A stretch of DNA of 64,000 bases from the NCBI GenBank assembly GCA_019637915.1, contig JAHBUV010000001.1, positions 3,070,565-3,134,564 of the forward strand. Direction: 5' to 3'. Positions 9,399-19,467 of this stretch are shown piece after piece. The notes under the pieces are model-generated. The model was not told where the DNA came from and did not search any database. It saw only the letters and a list, made by a program, of their open reading frames with translations. How positions within the stretch are numbered: the first letter of the stretch is position 1; every line of letters starts with the position of its first letter. The stretch comes from Pseudobdellovibrionaceae bacterium (GTDB lineage: Bacteria; Bdellovibrionota; Bdellovibrionia; Bdellovibrionales; Bdellovibrionaceae). The translations under genes and the position numbers were made by a program.

Positions 9399-10220
9399 GT
9401 GTCCTCAATCCCTTTTCTCGTCAGCATCCCGCATTCCGGTGAAAAAGTCCCGCCCCAGGCCCCCTGGCTGAACGGACTGCCGGAGGATCTGCTCATGTGC
9501 GACGTCGATCGCTACGTCGATCGGCTGTATGAGCCCGCCCTGAATGAATTGAAAATCCCCTTCGTGAAAACCGAGTGGCACCGTTACGCCGGCGATCTCA
9601 ACCGCTTGCCCGAGGACGTGGACGCCTCGTCCGTGGAGGGTGATCCCCATCCCGCCGGTCAGTTCAATCGCGGTTTCCTGTGGACCATCACCACCACGGA
9701 AAGACCTTTGATGACGAAGCCGATCAGCCCGGCCACGCATCAGGAGTTGGTGGAACTGATCTATGAGCCTTTTCATGCAAGCATTCGCCATCTTTATGAA
9801 AAATTCCGCCAGGAAGGGCACAAGGTCGTCTATCACCTCGATGCCCACTCGATGCCTTCCGTCGGAACGCGTCAGCATCGGGATCCGGGGGAGCGTCGCG
9901 CCGACATCGTGGTGAGCGATTGCCAAGGCCTCAGCTGCTCCGCGGCTTACCGGGATCTGGTGATCGCGGCCTACTGCGTGGCGGGTTTCAAAGTGGCCTA
10001 CAACTGGCCCTATCTCGGCGGCCGTGTCACGGAGACCTACGGTCTGCCGGCTCAAGGGCAAGAGGCTTTGCAGGTCGAGATGAATCGCGACTTATATATG
10101 GACGAGGTGACCAAGCGGTACCGGCCCGAAGCGGCGGCGAAGGTGCAGGCGAAAGTCAAAAAGGCCCTGGGCCTGATTTTCAGCCATTTGCCTCTGGTCA
10201 TGAACTCCAAAAAAAGCTAA
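9399..10220 (+). CDS. N-formylglutamate amidohydrolase family protein
   Basis: A 273-residue protein with the family's metal-site pattern: SIPHSG near the start, CDVDRYVDRLYEP, WHRYAGDLNR and YHLDAHSMPS. Enzymes of this family hydrolyse N-formyl-glutamate or similar N-acyl amino acids, for example the last step of one histidine-degradation route. The start is GTG with GAGGAGG 7 bases upstream. There is no hut cluster around it, so the substrate is uncertain. It is followed 12 bases later by resB, probably without functional linkage. Confidence 0.9.
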   Translation: MSSIPFLVSIPHSGEKVPPQAPWLNGLPEDLLMCDVDRYVDRLYEPALNELKIPFVKTEWHRYAGDLNRLPEDVDASSVEGDPHPAGQFNRGFLWTITTTERPLMTKPISPATHQELVELIYEPFHASIRHLYEKFRQEGHKVVYHLDAHSMPSVGTRQHRDPGERRADIVVSDCQGLSCSAAYRDLVIAAYCVAGFKVAYNWPYLGGRVTETYGLPAQGQEALQVEMNRDLYMDEVTKRYRPEAAAKVQAKVKKALGLIFSHLPLVMNSKKS

Positions 10221-10232
10221 GTTCCCCGAACG

Positions 10233-11624
10233 ATGTCCGACAAAAGATCAGGCTTCGCGCGGCTGATGAAGAGTCTCGCCTCGCTGAAGCTGGCTGTTAT
10301 CATCATGCTGGGACTGTCCGCGTTGATCGCGTGGGGCACCATCGTGGAGGCCCGTTTCGATGCCGAGGCCGCCCGCAAACTCGTTTATGACACCATCTGG
10401 ATGGAAGGCGCGCTGCTGATGCTGGCGGTGTCGCTGATCGCCGTCATGGTGGATCGCTGGCCCTGGAAGAAAAAGCACGCGGCCTTCGTGCTGGCCCACA
10501 TCGGCATCCTTTTCATTCTTTTCGGCGGCATCCTGACCATGAAGTACGGCCTGGACGGGCAGATGACCGTCGAGATCGGCAAGAGCAGCCGCCACGTCGT
10601 GCTGCCTATGGACACCGATCTGCTGGTGTACGCGAGCTTCGGCGGCGCGAACATGACGAAGCTCCACGAGGAGAGCGTCGATTATTTCCGCCGGCCGCCG
10701 ACCCCGGAAAAGCCGACCCGCATCCGCACGGATGACGGCGACATCGAATTCATCGATTACAAGAAATACGTCCTGCCCAGCCGCAAGGTCGTTCCCACCG
10801 AGGAAAAAGCCGCCGGCCCGGGTTTGCGTTTCCAGATCCAGAACCCCAACGTCAGCGTCGTCGAGTGGTTGGTGCAGCGCCAGCCCGATCGGCCCGCCAG
10901 CCATGATTTCGGTCCCGCCCGCATTCATCTGGGGACGGCCCCGCGGCAGGGTTCCGGCCACAATGAGATCTGGCTCACGCCCCTGGACGACGGCCGGATC
11001 CATTGGACCTTGTTCCGCCGCGATTCGGTGAAGCCGGCGGCGGCCGGCATCACGGAGGAGGGCGGGCAGGTGCAGACCGGTTGGATGGGCCTCGAGCTGC
11101 GGGTCCTGCGCTTCTACCCGAAGGCCCGCGAGAATTGGGATTTCGAAGAACGTCCCGCCCCCACGCCGCTCACCACCTCGGCGGTGAAACTGCGTTTCCG
11201 CGACCGTGAGCAATGGATTTTATTGAACGACACGGTCCGCCTGTTCACCGACTCGACGGCTTACATGGTGTCCTACATCAACCGCCGCATCGACCTCGGT
11301 TTCCCGGTGAAGCTCGACGAGTTCCAGATGATTCCCTATCAGGGCACCAGCCGCGCCAAAGAGTACAAAAGCCGCGTGCAGTTCCCGGATCAGGGTCCGG
11401 TGGAGATCTCCATGAACGAGCCGGGCGAGTACAAGGGCCTGACCTTTTATCAGGCGAGCTTCCAGAACGACGATCAGGGGCGGCCCATCGCCTCGGTGTT
11501 TTCCGTGAACTACGATCCGGGCCGTTGGTGGAAGTACCTCGGATCCCTCATCATGAGCTGCGGGGTGGTGGCTCTCTTCTGGATGCGGCGTCTGTATTGG
11601 CCGAAACCCGTCGGCGGAGGGTGA
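10233..11624 (+). CDS. resB: Cytochrome c biogenesis protein ResB/Ccs1
   Basis: A 463-residue membrane protein with the ResB pattern. A paired N-terminal membrane region (LAVIIMLGLSALIAWGTIVEA, then a second at about residues 55-72 and a third near 85-105) precedes a large periplasmic domain. A final membrane segment lies at about 430-450 (YLGSLIMSCGVVALFWM). Together with CcsA it forms system II cytochrome c synthase, delivering heme to CXXCH apocytochromes. It is followed after 1 base by ccsA, and the multiheme genes of alternative complex III are next, which are the obvious clients. Confidence 0.9.
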   Translation: MSDKRSGFARLMKSLASLKLAVIIMLGLSALIAWGTIVEARFDAEAARKLVYDTIWMEGALLMLAVSLIAVMVDRWPWKKKHAAFVLAHIGILFILFGGILTMKYGLDGQMTVEIGKSSRHVVLPMDTDLLVYASFGGANMTKLHEESVDYFRRPPTPEKPTRIRTDDGDIEFIDYKKYVLPSRKVVPTEEKAAGPGLRFQIQNPNVSVVEWLVQRQPDRPASHDFGPARIHLGTAPRQGSGHNEIWLTPLDDGRIHWTLFRRDSVKPAAAGITEEGGQVQTGWMGLELRVLRFYPKARENWDFEERPAPTPLTTSAVKLRFRDREQWILLNDTVRLFTDSTAYMVSYINRRIDLGFPVKLDEFQMIPYQGTSRAKEYKSRVQFPDQGPVEISMNEPGEYKGLTFYQASFQNDDQGRPIASVFSVNYDPGRWWKYLGSLIMSCGVVALFWMRRLYWPKPVGGG

Positions 11625-11625
11625 G

Positions 11626-13254
11626 ATGAAGATGAAGCGTTGGGTGCTGGTGGCGATGATGGCGGTCGGCGCGGTCTTCCGGGCGGAAGCCGGCGTGAAA
11701 ACCGGTGAGGCCCTGCGCGCCCTGCCGGTGCAGGATGGCGGACGCGTCAAACCCTACGACACCTTCGCGCAGGAAACCCTGAACGGCATTTACGGCAAGA
11801 AAACCTACGAGGGCCGCGACGCCTGGGAGATCGTGCTGACCTGGATGCTGGCGCCGACCGTGTGGGCCGACAAAGAGATCTTCGAGTTGCGCAACAAAGA
11901 CCTGCTCTCGGCCCTGGGCCTGGATTCCTCGCGCCGCTGGTTCAAGGGCGATGAGATCTTCGGCAAGGAGCGCTTCCCGGAGCTCATGCAGGACCTGCGG
12001 GCCCGCCGCGAAAGCAAGGAAAAGCTGAGTCCTTATTTCCAGGATCTGCAGCGCCTGGAAAACCAATGGTTCCTGTTCCGCGAGATGGCGACGGGTCGTC
12101 TGCTGCGCGTCCTGCCGCCGGCGGACGGCGACACCTGGATCCCGGTGGCGGACCTGCCGGCGGAAGCGCAGCCGCGCTTTCTGGAAATCACCCAGGAGTT
12201 CATCGCGCGACTGAGCGGCGTGGAGGGCTCGCCGGAGCGCCTGGATCGCGCCGTCGTGGCTTTCGAGGACTTCGCCCGCGCCCGGAACCCCCAGCTGGTG
12301 CCCTCGAAGCTCCACATCGCCACGGAGATTTTCTACAGCGACTTCCATCCTTTCCGCTGGGCCTACGTGGCCTACCTGCTGGGCGCGGTGGCCCTGCTGC
12401 TCTTCTGGTCGTTCAATAAAAATTATTTCGTGACGGCGGCCTGGGTCTTCATCCTGGCCGGTTTCCTCCTGAACACCGTCGGCTTCGGCCTGCGCGTCTA
12501 CCTGGCGGGCCGTCCGCCCGTGTCCAATATGTACGAGACCGTGGTGTGGGTGGCCTGGGGGGCCGTGCTCTTCGCCATGATCCTCGAAGCCCTGTACAAG
12601 ACGCGCCTGATCCTGCTGGCCGGGGCCATCACCGGCTGGCTCGCCCTCGTGGTGGCGGACTCGGCGCCGGTGGTGCTCGATCCGTCCCTGCAGCCTCTCG
12701 AGGCGGTGCTGCGTTCGAACTACTGGCTGATCATCCACGTGATGACCATCACCATCTCCTACGCGGCGTTTTTCCTCGCTTTCATCCTGGGTGACGTGGG
12801 TCTGATCTATCACTTGAAGAATCCGCGACAACATGCCGACAAAATCCGTGGAGTGGTGAACGCCATTTACCGCTGCATGCAGATCGGCGTGGCCTTCCTG
12901 GCGCCGGGAATCATTCTCGGCGGCGTGTGGGCCGACTACAGCTGGGGCCGCTTCTGGGGTTGGGATCCGAAAGAGACGTGGGCCCTGATCGTGCTCCTCG
13001 GGTACCTGGCGGTTCTGCACGGCCGGCTGTCGGGCTGGATCAAGGATTTCGGTCTGCTGATCACCGCGGTTGTGACCTTTTCTCTGGTTATCATGGCCTG
13101 GTACGGAGTGAACTTCGTGCTTGGCGCGGGGCTTCATTCCTATGGTTTCGGCGCGGGTGGCGTGGAGTACGTCGGCGGTTTTCTCTTTTTGCATTTTCTT
13201 TTTGTCGTCTACGTCTGGATTCTGCATCGCTCGCGCGCGCCGAGCGCGCGGTGA
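11626..13254 (+). CDS. ccsA: Cytochrome c biogenesis protein CcsA/ResC with long N-terminal domain
   Basis: A 542-residue heme-handling membrane protein. The C-terminal ~300 residues are polytopic and carry the tryptophan-rich heme motif WGRFWGWDPKETWAL and the conserved PPVSNMYETVVW segment. The first ~240 residues form a signal-peptide-bearing soluble domain before the first core membrane span. This makes the protein longer than plastid-type CcsA. It acts with ResB in heme attachment. The start overlaps closely with the end of resB. No defect in the heme-binding motif is visible. Confidence 0.93.
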   Translation: MKMKRWVLVAMMAVGAVFRAEAGVKTGEALRALPVQDGGRVKPYDTFAQETLNGIYGKKTYEGRDAWEIVLTWMLAPTVWADKEIFELRNKDLLSALGLDSSRRWFKGDEIFGKERFPELMQDLRARRESKEKLSPYFQDLQRLENQWFLFREMATGRLLRVLPPADGDTWIPVADLPAEAQPRFLEITQEFIARLSGVEGSPERLDRAVVAFEDFARARNPQLVPSKLHIATEIFYSDFHPFRWAYVAYLLGAVALLLFWSFNKNYFVTAAWVFILAGFLLNTVGFGLRVYLAGRPPVSNMYETVVWVAWGAVLFAMILEALYKTRLILLAGAITGWLALVVADSAPVVLDPSLQPLEAVLRSNYWLIIHVMTITISYAAFFLAFILGDVGLIYHLKNPRQHADKIRGVVNAIYRCMQIGVAFLAPGIILGGVWADYSWGRFWGWDPKETWALIVLLGYLAVLHGRLSGWIKDFGLLITAVVTFSLVIMAWYGVNFVLGAGLHSYGFGAGGVEYVGGFLFLHFLFVVYVWILHRSRAPSAR

Positions 13255-13388
13255 GTGCTGAAAAAGCGGGCACGATGAATTTTGTGGTGATGCTGCTTTC
13301 TCAGTCAGCTTGCAAAAAGCTCTTGCCGCCCTCCCGAAGAGACGCTTAAATCGGGTCAAACCAAAATCAACCAGCATAGGTGCGCGCG

Positions 13389-13925
13389 ATGCCTTGGAAA
13401 ACATCTGTGAAAGCCACCTTGGGGCTTGCCTTGACCGGTCTTGTCCTCGGGGTTTTTCTGTCGGGCTGTAAATTTCAACCGGGTTGGGGCTACAACAAAG
13501 GTTATCAACCGGAGCAGCCCATCCCGTTCGAGCACAGCCTTCACGTCGGCAAGCTCGGCATGCAGTGCCAGTACTGTCACAATCAGGTGGAACGCTCGCA
13601 GCACGCCAACGTGCCCACGCTCGCCACGTGCATGAACTGCCACATGCAGGTGAAGACCGACAGCCCGCACATCCAGAAACTGGCCGAGACCTACAACAAG
13701 GGCGGAACCATCGAGTGGGTGCGCGTGCACATGCTGCCGGACCACGTGCAGTTCAACCACTCGGCCCACATCCGTCGCGGCGTGAACTGCCAGACCTGCC
13801 ACGGCCCCATCGAAACCATGCAGAAGGTTTATCAGTTCAGCGACCTCAGCATGGGTTGGTGCGTGAACTGTCACCGTCAGCCTGAGAACAACGCTCCTCT
13901 CAACTGCACGACCTGCCATCACTGA
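13389..13925 (+). CDS. actA: Alternative complex III subunit ActA, pentaheme cytochrome c
   Basis: A 178-residue exported cytochrome. Five heme attachment motifs can be read: CQYCH, CMNCH, CQTCH, CVNCH and CTTCH, the number expected for ActA. The N-terminal hydrophobic segment ends with LSGC, which is a lipobox, so it is probably a lipoprotein. ActA is the peripheral electron-transfer subunit of the quinol:cytochrome c/acceptor oxidoreductase that replaces the bc1 complex. A GTG at 13380 is an alternative start three codons earlier. It is first in actA-F, after a 134-base gap from ccsA. Confidence 0.93.
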   Translation: MPWKTSVKATLGLALTGLVLGVFLSGCKFQPGWGYNKGYQPEQPIPFEHSLHVGKLGMQCQYCHNQVERSQHANVPTLATCMNCHMQVKTDSPHIQKLAETYNKGGTIEWVRVHMLPDHVQFNHSAHIRRGVNCQTCHGPIETMQKVYQFSDLSMGWCVNCHRQPENNAPLNCTTCHH

Positions 13926-13932
13926 GGAACTT

Positions 13933-16900
13933 ATGTCGGAAAAGAATCGTCCCGAAATCCAACGCGATCAAACCTACTGGCGGAGTCTCGAGCACTACAA
14001 TCAGGATCCTGAATTCCTGAAGCTCGCCGAAACCGAGTTCCAATCGTCCCCCTTGCGCGAAGGGGAGGCCGAAGACGGCGTCGCCCGCCGGGAGTTCCTG
14101 AAGCTCATGGGCGCCTCGCTCGCCATGGCCACCGCGAGCTGCGTGCGCCGCCCGGTGCAGAAAATCGTGCCCTACAACAAGCAGCCCGAGGAGATCACTC
14201 TCGGCGTGCCCAATTACTACACGTCGTCTTATTTCGACGGCTCCGAGTCCATGGGCCTGCTGATCAAGACCCGCGAGGGCCGTCCGATCAAGATCGAGGG
14301 CAACAGCGACCATCCCCTGAACCGCGGTGTCTCCATCAAGGGTCAGGCCTCGATCCTGAACCTCTACGATCCGGAGCGCCTGCGCGGCCCGAAGAAAAAC
14401 CTCTTCAACGAAAAACGCACCAACAAAGACACCATCGGCGCCAACTGGGACAGCATGGACCAGGACATTGCCACCCAGCTGAAAAAAGGCGGCGTCGTCG
14501 TCCTGACGGGCGCCCTGAGCGGTGTCGCCAATCGCGCCGTGGTAAAGGACTTCTGCCAGGCCTTCGGCGCCAAGCACGTGCAATTCGAGCCCTTGTCCCA
14601 CGAGGAAGTGCGCGCCGGTCAGAAAGCCTGCTACGGCGATGACCTGGTCCCTTTCTACCGTTTCGACAAGGCGAAGCTCATCGTCTCCGTGGACGCCGAT
14701 TTCCTCGGCGCCTGGCTGATGCCGATGACCTTCAGCGGTCAGTTCGCCGAAGGGCGCAAGGACATCGAAACGATGTCGCGCCTGGTGGCCTTCGATTCCA
14801 ACTACTCGCTGACCGGCGCCAACGCTGATATCCGCGTCAAGATCAAACCCTCCCAGCAGCTCGACGTGGTGCTGGGCCTTCTGCACGAGATCGTCGTCAA
14901 GAAGGGCCGCTCCTCCCACGCCGGCAACGGCGCGGTGAAGTCGGTGGTGGATTCGGGCGCCGGGGCCGCCGCCCGCTTGGGCATCGAGCCCGCTTTGCTC
15001 TCGCAGATCGCCGATGATCTGTGGGAGAACCGCGGCCGCTCCCTGGTCGTCGCCGGCGGTCTGCCGACGTTGACGGCGCAGGCCGCGGAATTGCAAATCG
15101 CCGTGAACTTCCTGAATCAGGTCCTCGACAACGAGGGCAAAACCATCGAGGCGAAAAACGCCAACGTCGGTTTGCAGGGCTCCTGGGCCGACATGCTGGC
15201 CCTGATCAACGACATGAAGTCCGGTCAGGTGAAAACCCTGATCATGCACAAAGTGAATCCGGGTTACGTGCTGCCGAAGGCCCTTGGTTTCTTCGAGGCC
15301 GTTCGCAAGGTCGAGATGGTGGTTTCCACCGCCGACCGCCAGGATGAAACCTCGGGTGAGGCTCATTTCATCATCCCGGACAACCATCCTCTGGAAACCT
15401 GGGGCGATGCCGAGCCGGTGAGCGGCGTCTTCATGATCCAGCAGCCGTCCATCCGCCCGATGTACGACACGCGCAGCTTCCAGCTGTCCCTGATGACCTG
15501 GGCCTTCATCGCCAAGCAGGGCCCGAAGCGCCTGCAAGAGTATGAGACCTACTACGACTACCTGCGCGCCGTGTGGCGCGAGGAAGTGGCGCCGAAAGTC
15601 GCGCGCGGCAAGAGTTTCGACGATTTCTGGCTCGAAGTTCTGCAAAAAGGCGTGGTCGGCGAGGTGGGTTCGGCCTCGGGTCGTTCCTTCCGCACGGACG
15701 CTTTCACCTCGATCAAAGCCCCGAAGGCCGCGACCGGCCTGGAGCTGGTGTTGTACCCCACCGTCATGATGGGCGACGGCTCCAACACCAACGCCTCGTG
15801 GTTGCACGAGCTGCCGGACCCGGTGACCAAAATCACCTGGGACAACTACGCCAGCGTGTCCCTGGGTTTCGCCAAGAAAAACTCCCTCCGTCAGGGCGAC
15901 GTGATCGAAGTGACGGTGGGCGGGAACAAGCTCGAGCTGCCGGTCAACGTGCAGCCGGGCCTGCACGATGACGTTCTGGCCGTGGCCATCGGTTACGGCC
16001 GCACCGCCGCCGGCAAGATCGCCAACAACATCGGTCTCAACGCCTACACCTTGATGGGCTTCAACGGCACCAAGGCGATCGCCTCGGGTCTGCCGGTGGA
16101 ATTCAAAAAGACCGGCAAAACCTATGAGCTTGCCAACCCGCAGGGTGGCCAGACCATGGAAGGCCGTCAGATCGTCGTCGAAGCGACGCTGAAGGAATAC
16201 CTCAAGAAGAAAGACGCCAACATCCATCGCCACCACATCTGGTCCCTCTGGTCCGGCCATCAATACAATGGCCACAAGTGGGGCATGGCGGTGGACCTCA
16301 ACTCCTGCACGGGTTGCAACGCCTGCGTGATCTCCTGCCAGTCCGAGAACAACATCCCGGTGGTCGGCAAGAAGTACGTGCTGCAGGGTCGCGAGATGGC
16401 CTGGATCCGCATCGATCGTTATTACGTCGGAACGCCGGAAGACGCCGAAGTGGTGTTCCAGCCGGTGATGTGCCAGCACTGCGACAACGCGCCTTGCGAA
16501 ACGGTGTGCCCGGTCGTCGCCACGACCCACACGGACGACGGTCTGAACGCCATGACCTACAACCGCTGCGTCGGCACCCGTTACTGCTCCAACAACTGTC
16601 CTTACAAAGTCCGTCGCTTCAACTGGTTCGGGTACGCCCAGAACATCGAAAAGCCCCTCCACATGGCCCTCAACCCGGACGTCACCGTGCGCACCCGGGG
16701 GGTCATGGAGAAGTGCACGTTCTGCGTCCAGCGCATCAAGACCGCCGTCAACACGGCGAAAAAAGAGAACCGCCCGCTGAAAGACGGCGAAGTGAAGACC
16801 GCCTGTCAGACGGCCTGCCCCTCGGACGGCATCATCTTCGGCGACATGAACGATCCGAACTCGCAGGTGTCGAAGTACTTCAAAGAGGAGCGCGCCTACG

Positions 16901-17001
16901 GCTTGCTCGAAGAGTGGAACGCGGCCCCGGCGGTTCGTTACCTGACCAAGATCCGCAACAACGGCAAAGACGCTCGGCATGAAAAAGGTGAACACGCATG
17001 A
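13933..17001 (+). CDS. actB: Alternative complex III subunit ActB, molybdopterin-like/iron-sulfur fusion
   Basis: A 1022-residue subunit combining an N-terminal domain related to molybdopterin oxidoreductases with a C-terminal ferredoxin-like domain. [20 protein letters not shown] segment near residue 53 resembles a twin-arginine signal. Iron-sulfur ligands are clear in [46 protein letters not shown] and CQTACP. In known ActB proteins the molybdopterin-like domain lacks the cofactor, while the clusters carry electrons from quinol to ActA/ActE. The end overlaps actC as ATGA. Confidence 0.95.
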   Translation: MSEKNRPEIQRDQTYWRSLEHYNQDPEFLKLAETEFQSSPLREGEAEDGVARREFLKLMGASLAMATASCVRRPVQKIVPYNKQPEEITLGVPNYYTSSYFDGSESMGLLIKTREGRPIKIEGNSDHPLNRGVSIKGQASILNLYDPERLRGPKKNLFNEKRTNKDTIGANWDSMDQDIATQLKKGGVVVLTGALSGVANRAVVKDFCQAFGAKHVQFEPLSHEEVRAGQKACYGDDLVPFYRFDKAKLIVSVDADFLGAWLMPMTFSGQFAEGRKDIETMSRLVAFDSNYSLTGANADIRVKIKPSQQLDVVLGLLHEIVVKKGRSSHAGNGAVKSVVDSGAGAAARLGIEPALLSQIADDLWENRGRSLVVAGGLPTLTAQAAELQIAVNFLNQVLDNEGKTIEAKNANVGLQGSWADMLALINDMKSGQVKTLIMHKVNPGYVLPKALGFFEAVRKVEMVVSTADRQDETSGEAHFIIPDNHPLETWGDAEPVSGVFMIQQPSIRPMYDTRSFQLSLMTWAFIAKQGPKRLQEYETYYDYLRAVWREEVAPKVARGKSFDDFWLEVLQKGVVGEVGSASGRSFRTDAFTSIKAPKAATGLELVLYPTVMMGDGSNTNASWLHELPDPVTKITWDNYASVSLGFAKKNSLRQGDVIEVTVGGNKLELPVNVQPGLHDDVLAVAIGYGRTAAGKIANNIGLNAYTLMGFNGTKAIASGLPVEFKKTGKTYELANPQGGQTMEGRQIVVEATLKEYLKKKDANIHRHHIWSLWSGHQYNGHKWGMAVDLNSCTGCNACVISCQSENNIPVVGKKYVLQGREMAWIRIDRYYVGTPEDAEVVFQPVMCQHCDNAPCETVCPVVATTHTDDGLNAMTYNRCVGTRYCSNNCPYKVRRFNWFGYAQNIEKPLHMALNPDVTVRTRGVMEKCTFCVQRIKTAVNTAKKENRPLKDGEVKTACQTACPSDGIIFGDMNDPNSQVSKYFKEERAYGLLEEWNAAPAVRYLTKIRNNGKDARHEKGEHA

Positions 17002-18362
17002 TCAAGCGGAATAAACTCATCCTCGGTCACAAGGACCTGAAGTCCATCACGGACGACATCTGCCAGCCGGTGGAAACCCCGCCGGGCAAGGGCTGGCTGA
17101 CCCTGTTCCTGGGCGCCAAGACCTTGCTGATCTTCTACATCATCATCCTCGGCTGCGTGATCGCCAAAGGGATGGGGCTCTTGGGCGTGAACCACCCGGT
17201 CGCCTGGGGGACGATGATCATCACCTTCGTGTTCTGGATCGGGATCGGTCACGCCGGCACCCTGATCTCCGCCATTCTCTTCCTGTTCCGCCAGAAATGG
17301 CGGACCTCGGTGGCGCGCACCGCGGAGGCCATGACCGTGTTCGCGGTGATGACCGCGGGTCTCTTCCCGCTGCTGCACACCGGTCGTCCCTGGCTCGATT
17401 TCTGGCTCTTCCCGTACCCGAACCAACGGGGCCCGCTGTGGGTGAACTTCCGTTCGCCGCTGCTGTGGGACGTGTTCGCCGTTTCGACTTACGCCACGGT
17501 GTCCATCGTTTTCTGGTACATCGGGATGGTGCCGGACTTCGCGACCCTGAAGGACCGCGCCAAAAACCAGATCCGCCGCAAGATCTACGGGGCCTTGTCC
17601 CTGGGCTGGCGCGGTTCGGCCCGCAACTGGAGCCACTATGAGATGCTCTATCTGCTGCTGGCCGGTCTGTCGACGCCGCTCGTGCTCTCCGTGCACACCA
17701 TCGTGTCCTTCGACTTCGCCGTCGCCCAGCTGCCCGGCTGGCACACGACGATCTTCCCGCCGTACTTCGTCGCCGGCGCCATCTTCTCCGGCTTCGCCAT
17801 GGTCGTGACCCTGATGACCCTGGTGCGCATCGGTTTCCCGCAGTTCAAGGACTACATCACCATCGACCACATGGAAGTGATGAACAAGATCATCATGACC
17901 ACGGGGATGATGGTGGGATACGCCTACGCCAGCGAGTTTTTCGTCGCCTGGTACTCGGGCAACATCTACGAGCGTTACGTGTTCTTCGTCAGCCGCGCCT
18001 TCGGTCCCTACGCCTGGTCGTACTGGATCATGATCTGCTGCAACGTGCTCATCCCGCAGGTCTTCTGGTTCAAGAAAATGCGCCGTTCGATCCCGGTGAT
18101 GTTCGTCGTCTCCATCTTCGTGAACATCGGGATGTGGTTCGAGCGTTACGTGATCACGGTGACCTCGCTCCACCGCGACTTCCTGCCGTCCAGCTGGGGG
18201 AACTACGCGTGGAGCTTCTTCGACGGCGCCGTGCTCTTCGGTTCCTTCGGTCTGTTCCTGACACTCTTCTTGTTGTACCTGCGGGTCATGCCGGCGGTCT
18301 CCATCGCCGAAGTGAAACCCGTCCTGCCGGTGGGCCGCGATGACGGCCATGGGGGTCACTAA
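16998..18362 (+). CDS. actC: Alternative complex III subunit ActC, NrfD-like quinol-binding membrane protein
   Basis: A 454-residue polytopic membrane protein of the NrfD/PsrC type with about ten hydrophobic spans. Highlights are [36 protein letters not shown] and [20 protein letters not shown]. ActC is the main quinol-oxidising subunit of complex III replacement enzymes. The start overlaps actB by 4 bases and its stop overlaps actD by one base, indicating translational coupling. Confidence 0.94.
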   Translation: MIKRNKLILGHKDLKSITDDICQPVETPPGKGWLTLFLGAKTLLIFYIIILGCVIAKGMGLLGVNHPVAWGTMIITFVFWIGIGHAGTLISAILFLFRQKWRTSVARTAEAMTVFAVMTAGLFPLLHTGRPWLDFWLFPYPNQRGPLWVNFRSPLLWDVFAVSTYATVSIVFWYIGMVPDFATLKDRAKNQIRRKIYGALSLGWRGSARNWSHYEMLYLLLAGLSTPLVLSVHTIVSFDFAVAQLPGWHTTIFPPYFVAGAIFSGFAMVVTLMTLVRIGFPQFKDYITIDHMEVMNKIIMTTGMMVGYAYASEFFVAWYSGNIYERYVFFVSRAFGPYAWSYWIMICCNVLIPQVFWFKKMRRSIPVMFVVSIFVNIGMWFERYVITVTSLHRDFLPSSWGNYAWSFFDGAVLFGSFGLFLTLFLLYLRVMPAVSIAEVKPVLPVGRDDGHGGH

Positions 18363-18889
18363 TGGCCAAGAAAGCAACGGGCGGCCTGGCCGCCATCTTC
18401 CACGATGAAAAGCAGATCCTGCAGGCGGCCACGCGCTGCCGCGAGATGGGCCTGTCGAAATTCGACGCCGTCACGCCCTATCCGGTGCACGGCATGGAAG
18501 AGGCCATCGGCATCAAGCGCTCGGCCATTCCCTACGTGACCTTCGTCGGCGCCCTCATCGGTTGCAGCGTCGGCCTGTTCATCACGGTGTGGTGCTCGGC
18601 GGTCAGCTGGCCGATCAACATCGGCGGCAAGCCGATGATCTCGCTGCCGGCTTTCATCCCGATCATGTTCGAATTGACCATTCTCTTCGCGGCCCTGTCC
18701 TCCGTGGCGGCCTTCGCCTGGCTGTGCCGGCTGCCGAAGATGGACCCCGTGGTCATCGACCCGGACCTGACCTCGCACAAATTCGCGATCTTCGTTCCAG
18801 AGCACGACACCGGTTATGATTCCGGCAAGCTGGAGCAGGTGTTCAAGGATCTCGGCGCCGCCGAGGTCAAACGAATGGCGGAGTACTAA
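18362..18889 (+). CDS. actD: Alternative complex III subunit ActD
   Basis: A 175-residue protein with the DUF3341 signature. It has a soluble N-terminus containing FDAVTPYPVHGMEEAIGIKRS, then two membrane spans at about residues 60-80 and 95-120, and a C-terminal tail. ActD contacts ActC in solved complexes and has no cofactor. It lies between actC (one-base overlap) and actE (2-base gap). Confidence 0.92.
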   Translation: MAKKATGGLAAIFHDEKQILQAATRCREMGLSKFDAVTPYPVHGMEEAIGIKRSAIPYVTFVGALIGCSVGLFITVWCSAVSWPINIGGKPMISLPAFIPIMFELTILFAALSSVAAFAWLCRLPKMDPVVIDPDLTSHKFAIFVPEHDTGYDSGKLEQVFKDLGAAEVKRMAEY

Positions 18890-18891
18890 TC

Positions 18892-19458
18892 ATGAAGATC
18901 TCTGTGCTGAAAGACTTGATGATCCTGGGTTGCGCGGGCGCTCTGGCGGCCTGCTCGGGCGGCGACAAGCCGAACGTGGAACTCATCCAGGACATGATGC
19001 AGACGCCGGCCCTGAAGGCCCAGTCCTACGACGAAGCCTCGCCGAACCACGCCAGCATGCGCGTGCCGGCCGAGCACACCGTGCCGGTGGGTTACGTGCC
19101 CTACAAATACGGAACCAACGTCGAGCAGGCCTCCAAGGAGTTGAAGAACCCCCTGGCCGGCGACACCTCGGAGCCGGTGATGTGGACGGGGATCCGCGTG
19201 TATGAAACGCAGTGCTCGATCTGCCACGGTCCCAAAGGGGAAGGCGGCGAGGCCTCGAAATCCCCCGTGTCCGAGCTGATGGCCCTGAAACCGCCGAGCC
19301 TGTTGACGGACAAAGTGCGCTCCATGAGCGACGGCCACATCTACCACATCATCACGATGGGGCAGGGTGTGATGGGTCCCTACAACGCCCACGTTCCGCA
19401 GAAGGACCGTTGGCAACTCGTGAATTTCATCCGTCACCTTCAGAAGAACGCCAAGTAA
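18892..19458 (+). CDS. actE: Alternative complex III subunit ActE, monoheme cytochrome c
   Basis: A 188-residue exported cytochrome with a lipobox-like signal end (LAAC) at about residue 21 and a single heme motif CSICHG. The distal methionine is likely in the ITMGQGVMGPY region. ActE passes electrons from the complex to a soluble or oxidase-bound acceptor. It is placed between actD and actF as in other act operons. Confidence 0.93.
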   Translation: MKISVLKDLMILGCAGALAACSGGDKPNVELIQDMMQTPALKAQSYDEASPNHASMRVPAEHTVPVGYVPYKYGTNVEQASKELKNPLAGDTSEPVMWTGIRVYETQCSICHGPKGEGGEASKSPVSELMALKPPSLLTDKVRSMSDGHIYHIITMGQGVMGPYNAHVPQKDRWQLVNFIRHLQKNAK

Positions 19459-19467
19459 GGAAGAACC

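Noticed and set aside
13900-16995. A 1031-codon open frame on the minus strand
   Set aside because: Antisense of actB, whose iron-sulfur motifs are intact. The His/Arg/Gly-rich product is a codon-bias artefact.
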